From the NCBI RefSeq assembly GCF_020510425.1, contig NZ_JAHBAH010000002.1, forward strand, positions 62,001 through 126,000: DNA of 64,000 nt, read 5' to 3'. The position numbers were made by a program, and so were the translations under genes. The notes beneath the pieces were generated by a model. It made no database searches. It was given only the letters and a program-made list of their open reading frames with translations, and had not been told where the DNA came from. Positions 43,988-52,965 of this stretch are shown in pieces; position 1 is the stretch's first letter; the number at the start of each line of letters is the position of its first letter. Source of the stretch: Quatrionicoccus australiensis. Lineage in GTDB: Bacteria; Pseudomonadota; Gammaproteobacteria; Burkholderiales; Rhodocyclaceae.

Positions 43988-45337
43988 TCACCGTGCCAAG
44001 CCGTAATAACCATTTAAATAACGCACCAGCCGTGTTGTCTCCTCCTGCGTTAGCGACTCCACACCGCGTAGCTGGCGGTAGGAGTGCATGCGTGTCAGGC
44101 TCGGCGTCCAGTCGCTGCGCCGCGACAGTAGCAGACGGCGTGCGTCGTGGCAGGCCAGGCATTTTTGTTCGACCAGTTTTTCCGTGCCAGCACCGTCGGG
44201 TTTGAACTGGCCGCTGCGCACTTCCGCGGCGCGTTTCTGGTCCATCTCGGCCTTGCCGGCGATGCGTGAGGCGAACTGCACGTAGCAGACTTCACCGTCG
44301 CGCACTTCGCGGCTGCCCCGCCGTTCCTCGATATTGACCAGGTGTTCGACGTAGTCGCCGTTCTTCGTGCGGCGGTTGATGTTGTAGTTGTAGAACTCGG
44401 AAAACACCACGTCACCGTTGCGCAGCACCTTGACGGCCATTAGTTGGTCGTCGCTATCGGGCCGTTCCGGCAGGTAGGCGACGGCGCCATCCGGGGCGAT
44501 GCGCCCGATACGGCCGCGTTCGTCGCCGGAAAACCACAGCACGCCATCCGCTGCCGCCGACATTTGCTGGATGTAGGTGGCGTCGGGCAGTTTCTGCTCG
44601 GTAAGTTTGCCATCGGCGGCGATGCGCCCCAGCACGAAACGGCAGTGATCGGAGAAGGCGAGGCCGCCGGCGACCGGCGTCAGGTTGCTCGGACAACTGT
44701 TCTCCCACGCCGCCACGGTGGTCCACTGGCCATCGTGCGACAGCGTCGCCAGTTGCCCTTTGGGCCGCGCTCCATTGTGTCCCGGCACGAGGATGGTCAC
44801 CCAGGCGCGGTCCTGGCGGTCGAAGGCCAGTGAAGTCGGCCAGCCCTCGCGCACGGGAAAATCGTGCATCTTTCCCTGACCGTCGATGCGACCGACCTTG
44901 GCGAGCATCGCGCTGCCATGGCCGGCGTGTTCGTCACTGTCGTTTTCATGCCCGGACATCTGCGTGAACCACGCTTCACCCCGGCGGTCGACCGCGACCA
45001 TGCCGGGATGGCCGTCACGAGTAGGAAATTCCCGAATGCGCCCGTCGGGTGCCAGACGACCGATCTTGCCGCCGTCCATTTCGACAAACCAGAGGTTGCC
45101 CCGGCGATCCAGCGTCAGGGCGCTGGGTTCGGCATTTTTCGTCGGCAGCGGATAGGCCTTGACGCTGCCGTCCGGCGCCAGCCGCGACACGGCATTGTTG
45201 TCGCCTTCGGTGAACCAGATGCCGCCGGTTTTATCCTCCACCAGTTGGTAGGAGCCGAAAGGCCGGCAGGCCTGCGCCGGCGTCGCCAGCAGCATGCTCA
45301 GGCTGAAGAGAACGGGGAAAATCGCTTGCTTGCGCAT
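43988..45337 (-). CDS. Secreted beta-propeller protein with C-terminal heme-c domain
   Basis: A 449-residue protein from ATG 45337 (AAGGAG upstream). A signal peptide (residues 1-23, ending TPAQA) precedes six or more repeats like GGIWFTEGDNNAVSRLAPDG and GNLWFVEMDGGKIGRLAPDG, the NHL/streptogramin-lyase type beta-propeller. Near the C-terminus is a heme-c motif CLACH followed by ARRLLLSRRSDWTPSLTRM, very like the heme domain of the quinohemoprotein amine dehydrogenase alpha subunit. It is the last gene of the radical SAM operon. I infer a periplasmic redox or binding protein that may work with the modified peptide; a lyase activity is unlikely. Confidence 0.75.
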   Translation of the reverse strand: MRKQAIFPVLFSLSMLLATPAQACRPFGSYQLVEDKTGGIWFTEGDNNAVSRLAPDGSVKAYPLPTKNAEPSALTLDRRGNLWFVEMDGGKIGRLAPDGRIREFPTRDGHPGMVAVDRRGEAWFTQMSGHENDSDEHAGHGSAMLAKVGRIDGQGKMHDFPVREGWPTSLAFDRQDRAWVTILVPGHNGARPKGQLATLSHDGQWTTVAAWENSCPSNLTPVAGGLAFSDHCRFVLGRIAADGKLTEQKLPDATYIQQMSAAADGVLWFSGDERGRIGRIAPDGAVAYLPERPDSDDQLMAVKVLRNGDVVFSEFYNYNINRRTKNGDYVEHLVNIEERRGSREVRDGEVCYVQFASRIAGKAEMDQKRAAEVRSGQFKPDGAGTEKLVEQKCLACHDARRLLLSRRSDWTPSLTRMHSYRQLRGVESLTQEETTRLVRYLNGYYGLAR

Positions 45338-45354
45338 GCACAACTCCTTGCCAG

Positions 45355-47268
45355 TCAAAAACGCAAAATGAATTCGCCGCGCAGGGTGCGCGGTTCGCCA
45401 TGCCAGAAGAAGCCGCTGACGTAGTCGCGGTCGAAGACGTTGTCCAGCGCCAGCGTCGCTTCCCAGCCTTTGGCCCGCCAACTGGTGGCCAGGTCGAGCA
45501 CGTCGTAGGCCGCCTTTTTCCAGCGGTAGCCCTGGCTATCGACCACGGTATTCGCTTCGTCGGTGTAGGCGCTGCCGACCAGGCGCCATTTGGCGCGGGC
45601 GGAAAATCCTGCGGTCGACGCGTAATTCAGGACAAAATTTGCCTTGTGCCGGGGCATGTCCGGCAGCGCGTTGCCGACCAGTTGCGGCGCCGACTGGTCG
45701 CGGACGATACGGGTCCGGGTGTAGGTGTAATTGGCGTTGAGCTGCCAACGCTCGGCCAGCGGCTGCGACCAGTGCGTTTCCAGCCCGTACGCCCGCACCT
45801 CGCCGACGTTTTGCGCCTGCTGCACCACCGGCGAACCGTAATCGAGGATGCGCACGGCGATCTTGTCCTGCCAGCGCGTCGCAAACAGGGTGATGCCGCC
45901 GTTGCCGCCGGCCAAGTTGCCGAGCAGGGCGAGGTCGGCGGTGGTCGAGCGCTCCGGCTTCAAGGCCGGGTTGGCCAGCGTCACCGAGCCGGCGCTGACA
46001 AAGCCGTTGTACAACTGCGTCGCCTGCGGCGGCGAAAAGCCGCTGCCCAGGCTGCCGCGCAGGCGGGTGGCTTCGCCCAGCGGCCAGGAAAGGGCAATCT
46101 TCGGGCTGGTCGCCGCCTTGACCACACCGCCGCCCAGCGTCTCCTGCCAGGGCGGGCCGGCATCGACCACGCGTGATGACACGTAGCGTTGCCAGTCACG
46201 GCGCAGGCCCAGTTCCAGACGACCGGCGCCGAGCGGCATTTCACCGGCAGCGAACAGCGCCTCCTTGCGGATCAGCGAATCGGCCTGCGTGCGCAAAGCG
46301 CGGCTGGCGTAATCGCTGGCGCTGAATTGTTCCGACAGTTCGATCAGGCTGCCGCCCAGCCGCCCCTGCCAGCCGCCGTCCTGCCAAACCAGCGCCGCCG
46401 AGGCCTCGCGCTGGCGGGAATTCTGGGTCAGCCACTGGTCCGCCGCCAGGCCGGCGGCGTCGATACCGCTACCGCGATCCCGCACCCCGGCCGTGGCGTA
46501 ACGATCTTCGCCCAAGGCGGCCTCCAGAGACCAGCGTTCGTTCACCTTCCAGGAAAACTGGCTGCGGGCAGTATCGGTTTGCCAGTCGAAGGCCCAGTTC
46601 GGGCGCCCGAAAAAGGAACGGTTGTCCGAGTGCTTGAGGTTCAACGAACTGGCAAAATCGCTGCCGTTCCAGGCCAGCTTGCCGTCCACGGAAGTGCCTC
46701 GGCCATGCTCGTCGGCCACTGTGATCTGGTAGGGAAAAGGCGAGCACGGCACGGTGCGGAAACCCTTGTCCTCGCGGCTTTCCGCCAGCAGCGCCCAGGC
46801 CAGCTCGGCGCGTTCGCCGCTGCCGCCCACCCGGGTATAGCTGCCGCCACGGGAATCCAGCCCCTGCGTCAGGTTGACCGCAGGATTCTGCCGACCGCCG
46901 GCCGGCCGCGTCGTCACCGCAATCGCCCCGCCCATCGCCTCGGCGCCGAAACGCGCCGACGCCGCGCCGCGCAACACTTCGATGCGCTCCACCTGCTCCG
47001 GGCGCAAGGCAGACAACTCGCTGACGGAAGAAACGAAGCCATCGACCACCACGGCAATGCCGCGCACCCCGCGCATGCTGATGACGCTGTTGTTCTCGTC
47101 CAGCCCGACTCGCCGCTTCAGCATCTCCAGCAAGCTGGCCGGCTTCTCGCGGGCGATGTCGGCGGCGGTGATAACCGAGACGTCGGTTTCAGCCGTGTTT
47201 TCGCCCTGCGCCAGCACACTCGCCGGCAAGCTCGCCAGCAGAAAAACCAAGCACCAGCTCCGCCGCAT
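45355..47268 (-). CDS. TonB-dependent outer-membrane receptor
   Basis: A 637-residue receptor. The signal peptide (MRRSWCLVFLLASLPASVLA) is followed by a plug domain (DVSVITAADIAREKPASLLE, ISMRGVRGIAVVVDGFVSS, RIEVLRGAASARFGAEAMGG) and a beta-barrel ending in LRGEFILRF, with a terminal Phe as usual. The start codon overlaps the stop of the ABC permease gene (TGATG), so it belongs to the radical SAM operon. TonB receptors import metal chelates, cobalamin and some peptides; here the ligand could be the operon's own product. Confidence 0.88.
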   Translation of the reverse strand: MRRSWCLVFLLASLPASVLAQGENTAETDVSVITAADIAREKPASLLEMLKRRVGLDENNSVISMRGVRGIAVVVDGFVSSVSELSALRPEQVERIEVLRGAASARFGAEAMGGAIAVTTRPAGGRQNPAVNLTQGLDSRGGSYTRVGGSGERAELAWALLAESREDKGFRTVPCSPFPYQITVADEHGRGTSVDGKLAWNGSDFASSLNLKHSDNRSFFGRPNWAFDWQTDTARSQFSWKVNERWSLEAALGEDRYATAGVRDRGSGIDAAGLAADQWLTQNSRQREASAALVWQDGGWQGRLGGSLIELSEQFSASDYASRALRTQADSLIRKEALFAAGEMPLGAGRLELGLRRDWQRYVSSRVVDAGPPWQETLGGGVVKAATSPKIALSWPLGEATRLRGSLGSGFSPPQATQLYNGFVSAGSVTLANPALKPERSTTADLALLGNLAGGNGGITLFATRWQDKIAVRILDYGSPVVQQAQNVGEVRAYGLETHWSQPLAERWQLNANYTYTRTRIVRDQSAPQLVGNALPDMPRHKANFVLNYASTAGFSARAKWRLVGSAYTDEANTVVDSQGYRWKKAAYDVLDLATSWRAKGWEATLALDNVFDRDYVSGFFWHGEPRTLRGEFILRF

Positions 47269-48029
47269 CACCAGGTGAAATTCCGCAGGCGACGCGCCGC
47301 CACCCAATCGGCCAGCGGCACGAGAAGCAGTGTGGTCGCCGCCAGTCCCGCCGCCACCCAGTGGGTCGGCAGACTGCCGCCACCGGTCGCATAGGCCGCC
47401 CGCAGCCCCTCGCTGAGATAGGTGGTCGGCAAGAGCAGCGCCACGCTGTCGAAAGGCGGAATCAGCATGGCGAAGGAGTAGAAGGTACAGCCGAAAAAAG
47501 TCATCGGCATCATCAGCAGGGAAAAAATGTCCTGCCCCTGTTTTGGCGTGGCCGGTGCCAGCAACACCACCACCGCCAGCAACGAAAATAGCAGCGAGCC
47601 GAAAAAGCAGAAATAGGCGATCAGCAACCAGTTTTCCGGGACGATGCCGAGGATGATCCAGATCAGGCCGACCGCCACGGCGGCGCTGGCCATGCCGTAG
47701 AGCGTGCCGCTGGCGAGCAGGGCCAGCAACAGCGCGCGCACGCCGACCGGAGACAGCAGCCAGGCTTCCATGGTCCGGAAGTAAAAGCCGGACAGGATGG
47801 AACTGCCGACCACCAGATACGGCGCGCTCATCAGCGAAATCGCCACCACCCCCGGCGCCATCACCGCTGCATAGTTGCCGGAATTTCCTGCCGGCAGCAT
47901 GCGGCCCACGACATAGCCGAACACGAAGAGATAGATCGCCGGTTGCAGCACCATGCGCGTGAAGCTGACCCGCAACGAGCGGCACTCGACAGCGAAATTG
48001 CGGGCCAGCATGGCCCAGACAAAACTCAT
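47268..48029 (-). CDS. ABC-2 type transporter permease
   Basis: A 253-residue membrane protein with six predicted spans and the ABC-2 permease signature region (MMPMTFFGCTFYSFAMLIPP, followed by LPTTYLSEGLRAAY). It overlaps the upstream ATPase gene by four bases and the downstream receptor gene by one. With the ATPase it forms an exporter, the expected partner of a ribosomally made, enzyme-modified peptide. Confidence 0.9.
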   Translation of the reverse strand: MSFVWAMLARNFAVECRSLRVSFTRMVLQPAIYLFVFGYVVGRMLPAGNSGNYAAVMAPGVVAISLMSAPYLVVGSSILSGFYFRTMEAWLLSPVGVRALLLALLASGTLYGMASAAVAVGLIWIILGIVPENWLLIAYFCFFGSLLFSLLAVVVLLAPATPKQGQDIFSLLMMPMTFFGCTFYSFAMLIPPFDSVALLLPTTYLSEGLRAAYATGGGSLPTHWVAAGLAATTLLLVPLADWVAARRLRNFTW

Positions 48030-48763
48030 CGCCCATCCTCCGCGCCCGCCGCTTCCTGAAACAAGGCTTCCAGGCCGCCATTCAGCCCGGTCGCCAACGC
48101 CGTCGGCGTATCGCAGGCGACAATCCGGCCCCGGCGCAGCAACGCCACCCGGTCACACAGGCGCTCCGCCTCTTCCATGTGGTGGGTAGACAGGAAAACC
48201 GTGCCGCCGCCATCGCGAAAGTCGCGGATATGCCGCCAGATGCTCGCCCGGATTTCCGGGTCTAGACCGCTGGTCGGCTCATCCAGCACCAGCAAGCGCG
48301 GCGAGGTGAGGAAGGCCTTGGCCAGCATCACCTTGCGCTTGGTGCCGCCGGACAGGTGCATGATTTCCGCAGCGGCCTTGTCGGTGAGGCCGAGTTGCTC
48401 CAGCCAGTGACCGACCCGCGTCGTGATGTCAGCCCGGCGCAGGCCGAAATAACGGCAATGGAAAACCAGGTTAGCACGCACATCCAGATCCACGTCGAGG
48501 TTGTTCTCCTGGGGTACCACGCCCAACTGGCGTTTGATCGTTTCCGGCTGCTCGCCGGGATCCAGCCCCAGCACGCGCACCATCCCCCGGCTCGGCCGCA
48601 TCAGGCTGGCCAGAATCTTGATGAGCGTGGTTTTTCCGGCGCCGTTGGCGCCAAGCAAGCCGAATACTTCCCCCGCTTGCACTTGCAACGACAAACCGTC
48701 GAGCGCGTGCTGCCCATTGGGATAGACGACCCCCAGATTGTCGACAACGATAGCGGGTGACAT
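48026..48763 (-). CDS. ABC transporter ATP-binding protein
   Basis: A 245-residue ATPase from ATG 48763 (MSPAIVVDNLGVVYPNG), two bases after the stop of the third radical SAM gene. All motifs are present: Walker A LLGANGAGKTTLIK, signature LSGGTKRKVMLAKA and Walker B LLVLDEPTSGLD. It is of the drug/peptide-exporter type that pairs with ABC-2 permeases. The position inside the operon implies export of the peptide or of a product derived from it. Confidence 0.92.
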   Translation of the reverse strand: MSPAIVVDNLGVVYPNGQHALDGLSLQVQAGEVFGLLGANGAGKTTLIKILASLMRPSRGMVRVLGLDPGEQPETIKRQLGVVPQENNLDVDLDVRANLVFHCRYFGLRRADITTRVGHWLEQLGLTDKAAAEIMHLSGGTKRKVMLAKAFLTSPRLLVLDEPTSGLDPEIRASIWRHIRDFRDGGGTVFLSTHHMEEAERLCDRVALLRRGRIVACDTPTALATGLNGGLEALFQEAAGAEDGR

Positions 48764-48765
48764 TC

Positions 48766-49884
48766 CTACTCCACCCCGATGGCCCTGCGCAGACGACCGG
48801 CCTGCTCGACATCGGCCATGCCTTGCGCCAAATCCGGCGCCAGCGCCCGGAAAGTGGCGTGTATTCGCCCGCAGTAATCCGCCGCCGGCAGCTCGATATT
48901 GCCGTTCGCCAGGGAGGCCTCGGCATAACACTGCCCGCCGCAGACGCCCCGCACCGCACACGCCTGGCAACGCGGCCGGCCCGCCGTGGTCGCCGCGGCA
49001 AAACGGGCAACGATGCGGCGCGAACGCGCATCGGGATAGTCATCGACATGGCCCATGGCCAATTCATCGACCCCGACAAAATGTTCGCACGGGTAGAGCA
49101 TGCCGTCGGCAGCCAGGGCCAGGATGCCGCCCCCGGCCAGGCATGGACGCTCCGCATCTTCACCAGCCACCGTGTGAACGGCCAGACGCAGGGCATGCTC
49201 GCAAGCCGTCGACGTTTCGCCGGCCAGCAGCGCCCGCAGGCCGCGCCGGTTGAGTTCGACCATGACGCGGCTCAGTTGCTGCCGCTCGACCACCGACCAG
49301 TGCACACCCTGGGCCGGCAACACACGCACCGACTGGGCGCCGAGCGTGGACAGAAAAGCGACCGTTCCCACCACCTGCCCGACATTGGCCGGCGTCACCG
49401 TGGCCCGCAGGGCAAACGGGATGCGCCGTTGCCGAAGCTGTTCGAGATTGTCCAGAATAACCGGGAATGCCGGCCGACCATCGCGGAACACCCGCCCGCT
49501 GTTCGCCACGGCATCGCCATCGAGACTGATCGCCAGGTAAGCGATGTGCCTTTCGATGAAATCGAGCATCGCTTCATCGAGCAGCGTTCCGTTGGTGGTC
49601 AGGGCAAAGGACAGCCCGCGCCCGCTTTCGGCCGCGAGGCGGCTGGCGTGGCGAACGGTTTCCTCTAGCAAGGGGAAATTGAGCAGCGGCTCGCCGCCGA
49701 AGAAGGACAGGGTCAGCCGTTCGCCGGCCAAGGGCAGCAGGCGCTCCAGGCCTCGCCGCATGATGGCCTCCGGCATATGGCGTTCCGCCTGGCCGAAGCC
49801 GCCTCCGGCGGCGTAACAGTAGGTGCAGGCCAGATTGCATTCCTGGGCCACCACCAGATAGAGATTGCGCAACACTTCAGACAT
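48766..49884 (-). CDS. Radical SAM/SPASM peptide maturase (third)
   Basis: A 372-residue radical SAM enzyme. The [4Fe-4S] motif CNLACTYC lies at residue 16, so there is no N-terminal peptide-binding extension, unlike the other two. It has FFGGEPLLNFPLL and LTTNGTLLDE in the core, and SPASM cysteines at the end (DGMLYPCEHFVG, CQACAVRGVCGGQCYAEA). It overlaps the upstream radical SAM gene by eight bases. By family it should install thioether or carbon bonds on a peptide or act as a helper maturase. Three such enzymes for one peptide is unusual. Confidence 0.85.
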   Translation of the reverse strand: MSEVLRNLYLVVAQECNLACTYCYAAGGGFGQAERHMPEAIMRRGLERLLPLAGERLTLSFFGGEPLLNFPLLEETVRHASRLAAESGRGLSFALTTNGTLLDEAMLDFIERHIAYLAISLDGDAVANSGRVFRDGRPAFPVILDNLEQLRQRRIPFALRATVTPANVGQVVGTVAFLSTLGAQSVRVLPAQGVHWSVVERQQLSRVMVELNRRGLRALLAGETSTACEHALRLAVHTVAGEDAERPCLAGGGILALAADGMLYPCEHFVGVDELAMGHVDDYPDARSRRIVARFAAATTAGRPRCQACAVRGVCGGQCYAEASLANGNIELPAADYCGRIHATFRALAPDLAQGMADVEQAGRLRRAIGVE

Positions 49885-51241
49885 GGGAAGGCGGCGGCGC
49901 GCCGATCATGCCGCGCACCTTGCGCAACAACACTTGCGCCTGCTCAGGCCGTCCCACGGTGTCGACAAAGGCCACCAGCACCTTCTCGGCCACGGCCTTG
50001 AAAACAGCGCAATGGCCGCGATCCGGCTGGCGGACGGAACCGCTCTGGAACCAGGCATTGGCATAACAGCCGCCACCACACAGGTAACGCGCCCAGCACC
50101 GCTGACAGCCGTCGACCGAACGCAGATCAAGGCCGGCGAAATCTTCGTGCAGGCGCTGGAAATCCGGACTGGCCGGATCGTCCACCCGTCCCATGGCAAA
50201 CGCCGACTGACCGGCCAAGCCATGGCAGGCATAGATAGCCCCATCGGCCATCACCGCCAGGTCGCGCCCGATGTTGCAGTGGCGCAGCAGGCGCCGCTTG
50301 GTCAGCAGGCCGGCGACGATCTGGAAGGTGTATTCGTGCCAGGGTTCGGCGGCTTCGTCGAGGTCGGCCAGGTCCGCCGCAGCGTTCCCGGCCTGCATCG
50401 CCACGTAACGCTCGAACACCTCGCCGGCCAGCGCCCAATCGGCCTCTGCCGGCCCGAAAGCCGGGGTAAGGGCGGCATTGTCGGCTCCCAGGCTGCGCAG
50501 GTAGGCGAGGGATTCCTGATAATGGCCCCCCCCCTGGGCGGTCAGCGTTCCCTTGACAGTAACCCGCAAGCCGGTGTTTTCCTTGAGCAAACGAATCGTC
50601 GCCACCGCCCGGTCGTGAACGCTGTGTTCGCCCTTTTCTGCATGGCGATGCCGGTCATTGACCGCCTTGATGCCGTCCAGACTCACCGTCACCGCCACGA
50701 AATGACGATCCAGCAAGGCCAGTATCTCGCGGTTCATGACCGTGCCGTTGGTGGTCAGGCTGAAGTCGATGCGAATATCCCGTTCCCGCCGCAAACGTTC
50801 GGCGTAGTCGACCAGGGGTTCGATCAGGCCGACGTTCAGCAGGGGTTCGCCGCCATACAGCGCAATGGCATAGAGCACGCCCGGTCGCCAGAAGAAGCGG
50901 TCAATCGCCGCCTTGGCGGTGGCGAAGGACATCATGGCCAACGGCGCCACCGCCCGCCCGCGCTGGTTGTAGCAATATGTGCAAGCCAGATTGCAATCGT
51001 GGGCGGTGTACAAACACAGGCTGCGCACCTCGCCTTCATCACCTCCAACGGGCGGCAGATCGGCTTTCCCCCTGCCCGCCTCCGCCGCGAGCATGGCAGC
51101 CGCCTCCGGTGGCACCTCGCCATGCCCGGCCAGCCAGGATTTCAGGCGTTCGCCGATGCCTTGCGGCACGGCATAGAACTTGCCACTCTCGGGAAAATAG
51201 ACGATGCCGGCCTCGACGATGACATGGCAATCAGGCGCCAT
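49877..51241 (-). CDS. Radical SAM/SPASM peptide maturase (second)
   Basis: A 454-residue enzyme from ATG 51241; an earlier non-ATG start would overlap the previous gene further. About 90 N-terminal residues, possibly a peptide-recognition part, precede the radical SAM motif CNLACTYC. Core segments IALYGGEPLLNVGLIEPL and SLTTNGTVMNRE follow, and the SPASM domain ends it (DGAIYACHGLAGQ, CQRCWARYLCGGGCYANA). It overlaps the first maturase gene by 11 bases, indicating coupled translation. Its closest sequence kin in the window are the two neighbouring maturases, from which it probably arose by duplication. Confidence 0.87.
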   Translation of the reverse strand: MAPDCHVIVEAGIVYFPESGKFYAVPQGIGERLKSWLAGHGEVPPEAAAMLAAEAGRGKADLPPVGGDEGEVRSLCLYTAHDCNLACTYCYNQRGRAVAPLAMMSFATAKAAIDRFFWRPGVLYAIALYGGEPLLNVGLIEPLVDYAERLRRERDIRIDFSLTTNGTVMNREILALLDRHFVAVTVSLDGIKAVNDRHRHAEKGEHSVHDRAVATIRLLKENTGLRVTVKGTLTAQGGGHYQESLAYLRSLGADNAALTPAFGPAEADWALAGEVFERYVAMQAGNAAADLADLDEAAEPWHEYTFQIVAGLLTKRRLLRHCNIGRDLAVMADGAIYACHGLAGQSAFAMGRVDDPASPDFQRLHEDFAGLDLRSVDGCQRCWARYLCGGGCYANAWFQSGSVRQPDRGHCAVFKAVAEKVLVAFVDTVGRPEQAQVLLRKVRGMIGAPPPSHV

Positions 51242-52667
51242 GCACTTCGCCCTGCGCCCGGCTATCCGCTGCACCACCACGGATCGCATTGCCCAACCGA
51301 GTGACCAGTTTGCTGCGCTGTTCCGGTTGCTCCATCAAGGCCACCAGATCGGGCAGCAGTTCCTCGACGACGGTCTTGATGTATTGGCAATGGCGCGCTA
51401 CCGGTGGCGAGATACTGCCATGCTCGGAGAATGAGAACTTGGCGCATGAACCGCCGCACAGGTAGCGCGCCCAGCAGTCGCGACAGCCCTCGCGATTGTC
51501 CACCGTGGCATCTATGAACTGTTGGCGGATGCCCTGGTAACGTTCGCTGGACTTCAGTTCGGGATCGCTGACGTTGCCCATATTGAAATCCTCCAGGCCG
51601 ACGAAGCGGTGGCAAGGATAGACATCCCCCTCAGCCGTCACCGCCAGCAGGTTGGTCCCGGCATTGCAGTGATAGTAGGCATGGCGGCGGGAAACAAAGT
51701 AATAGAGGATGTAGAAGGGATACTCGAAAGCCACCGGCGCTTCGCCATCCATGATGCTGGCGAGACCGCGTCGGTTGATGTCCACAACCTGTTTCAGGAA
51801 ACGCTGGTAGTCGGCATCGCCGATATAAAGCGGGCCATCCTTGGGCGCGTCGACATCGACAATGCCGATACCGCCAGGATTGAAGCTTTCCATATGCTGA
51901 TAAATTTCACCCACCTGATCGCAGCCGGCGCGAGTAACGATGGAGCGGAAGGACCAGCCAAAAGGCGCATCCTTGGTCAGCTTGCGGATATTTTCCTCGG
52001 CCAGGTCGTAGACGCTGTCGCCAGACTTGGCCACCCTTTGAGCGTCGTTCAGTGCTTTCGGGCCATCCAGACTGAAGGTGACATCGCTGATGTGTTCCCG
52101 GAAAAAAGCATCAATTTTCGGGTTGTACAGGGTGCCGTTGGTGACGATACAGAGATTGATATCCGCCTTGCCCTCGTCACGGTAGCTCCGCACCAGCTCA
52201 GCGGTCTTCTCCATCAACGGAAAATTCATCAGGGGTTCGCCGCCGAAAAAAGTGACAAAGTGCTTGCCTTCTCCTCCCGAGAAAAACTGCTCGAAGGTGC
52301 GGTTCATCACCGTTTCGCTCATGCGGCCACGCTTGCCGTATTCGCCTTCGTTGCCGTAACAATAGGCACACTTCAGATTGCATTCCTGACAAACGAAAAG
52401 ATAGGCGCCAATTACCTTGTCGGTAATGTCCTCCGGCGAACGTACCGATTGCGCCGGTTTGGCGCGCTCCATGTAACGGTCGGCAAACTGGTTAACCTCC
52501 TCCCAGCGCGTTGCTTCGCTATCGCCATCGAGTGTTCGCGCCACTTCCACTTTGCGCAGCACACCGTAGGTTTCGGCATCAATGGAAAACAGCGCCACCG
52601 GCAGCGTCAGAAAGAGAAAATGGCGATCATCTTTCCGAAAGACATGAAAATTCTTTTTTTCGAGCAT
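51231..52667 (-). CDS. Radical SAM/SPASM peptide maturase (first), QhpD-like layout
   Basis: A 478-residue enzyme. Residues 1-80 form an N-terminal domain (FHVFRKDDRHFLFLTLP) suited to binding a leader peptide. The radical SAM motif is C96-x3-C100-x2-C103 (CNLKCAYC). Core segments TFFGGEPLMNFPLMEK and IVTNGTLYNPK and a SPASM domain (DVYPCHRFVG, CRDCWARYLCGGSC) follow. Length and order fit QhpD-type maturases that make thioether links within a small protein. It is the gene nearest the Cys-rich peptide (68 bases away) and therefore the prime candidate for modifying it. Confidence 0.88.
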   Translation of the reverse strand: MLEKKNFHVFRKDDRHFLFLTLPVALFSIDAETYGVLRKVEVARTLDGDSEATRWEEVNQFADRYMERAKPAQSVRSPEDITDKVIGAYLFVCQECNLKCAYCYGNEGEYGKRGRMSETVMNRTFEQFFSGGEGKHFVTFFGGEPLMNFPLMEKTAELVRSYRDEGKADINLCIVTNGTLYNPKIDAFFREHISDVTFSLDGPKALNDAQRVAKSGDSVYDLAEENIRKLTKDAPFGWSFRSIVTRAGCDQVGEIYQHMESFNPGGIGIVDVDAPKDGPLYIGDADYQRFLKQVVDINRRGLASIMDGEAPVAFEYPFYILYYFVSRRHAYYHCNAGTNLLAVTAEGDVYPCHRFVGLEDFNMGNVSDPELKSSERYQGIRQQFIDATVDNREGCRDCWARYLCGGSCAKFSFSEHGSISPPVARHCQYIKTVVEELLPDLVALMEQPEQRSKLVTRLGNAIRGGAADSRAQGEVHGA

Positions 52668-52685
52668 GGTTTTTCCAAGAGGGAA

Positions 52686-52699
52686 GCCCGGCCACGGGC
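52686..52699 (-). promoter_or_regulatory. Hairpin between peptide gene and maturase
   Basis: GCCCG-TGGC-CGGGC folds into a short GC-rich hairpin in the 68-base gap. Such partial terminators often let the small precursor be made in excess over its enzymes. No T run follows, so the effect is a guess. Confidence 0.35.
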
Positions 52700-52735
52700 G
52701 GTTTCGTTAATGGTTGGAAAAAAAGCCGGCGCTGT

Positions 52736-52861
52736 TCAGCGCATGGCCCCGCACTTGCACATCATCCCGCCTTGCGTGCCGCAGCAAGCCATGGCGGTCA
52801 TTACTTCAAATGCTTCATTACAGCCTTCCAGAGTCTCAAAACTAATTTCCTTGATTTCCAT
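52736..52861 (-). CDS. 41-residue Cys-rich precursor peptide for the radical SAM enzymes
   Basis: A short gene with a very good ribosome binding site (AAGGAGATTCAC before ATG 52861) at the head of the operon. The product has a leader-like acidic half (MEIKEISFETLEGCNEAFE) and a Cys/Gly/Met-rich tail (MACCGTQGGMMCKCGAMR). It has five Cys (14, 26, 27, 35, 37) and five Met besides the first. Size, position and composition are those of a RiPP precursor or a small modified subunit. I know no named family with this CC-x7-CxC pattern. It could be cross-linked through Cys thioethers and may bind metal. Confidence 0.75.
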   Translation of the reverse strand: MEIKEISFETLEGCNEAFEVMTAMACCGTQGGMMCKCGAMR

Positions 52862-52965
52862 GTGAATCTCCTTGAAGAGTTTTTGCGCGTGGCCAGGCTA
52901 AACAGGTCAGGTATGCCGCGAACGGCGCAAGAAGCGGTCGCGGCACCTTTTGCAGATCAGGCTTG

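Noticed and set aside
45400..47394. Long plus-strand open frames opposite the TonB receptor and the radical SAM genes (for example 401 and 479 codons).
   Set aside because: They are GC-rich antisense shadows, Arg/Gly/Ala/His-rich, without ribosome binding sites or recognisable domains.
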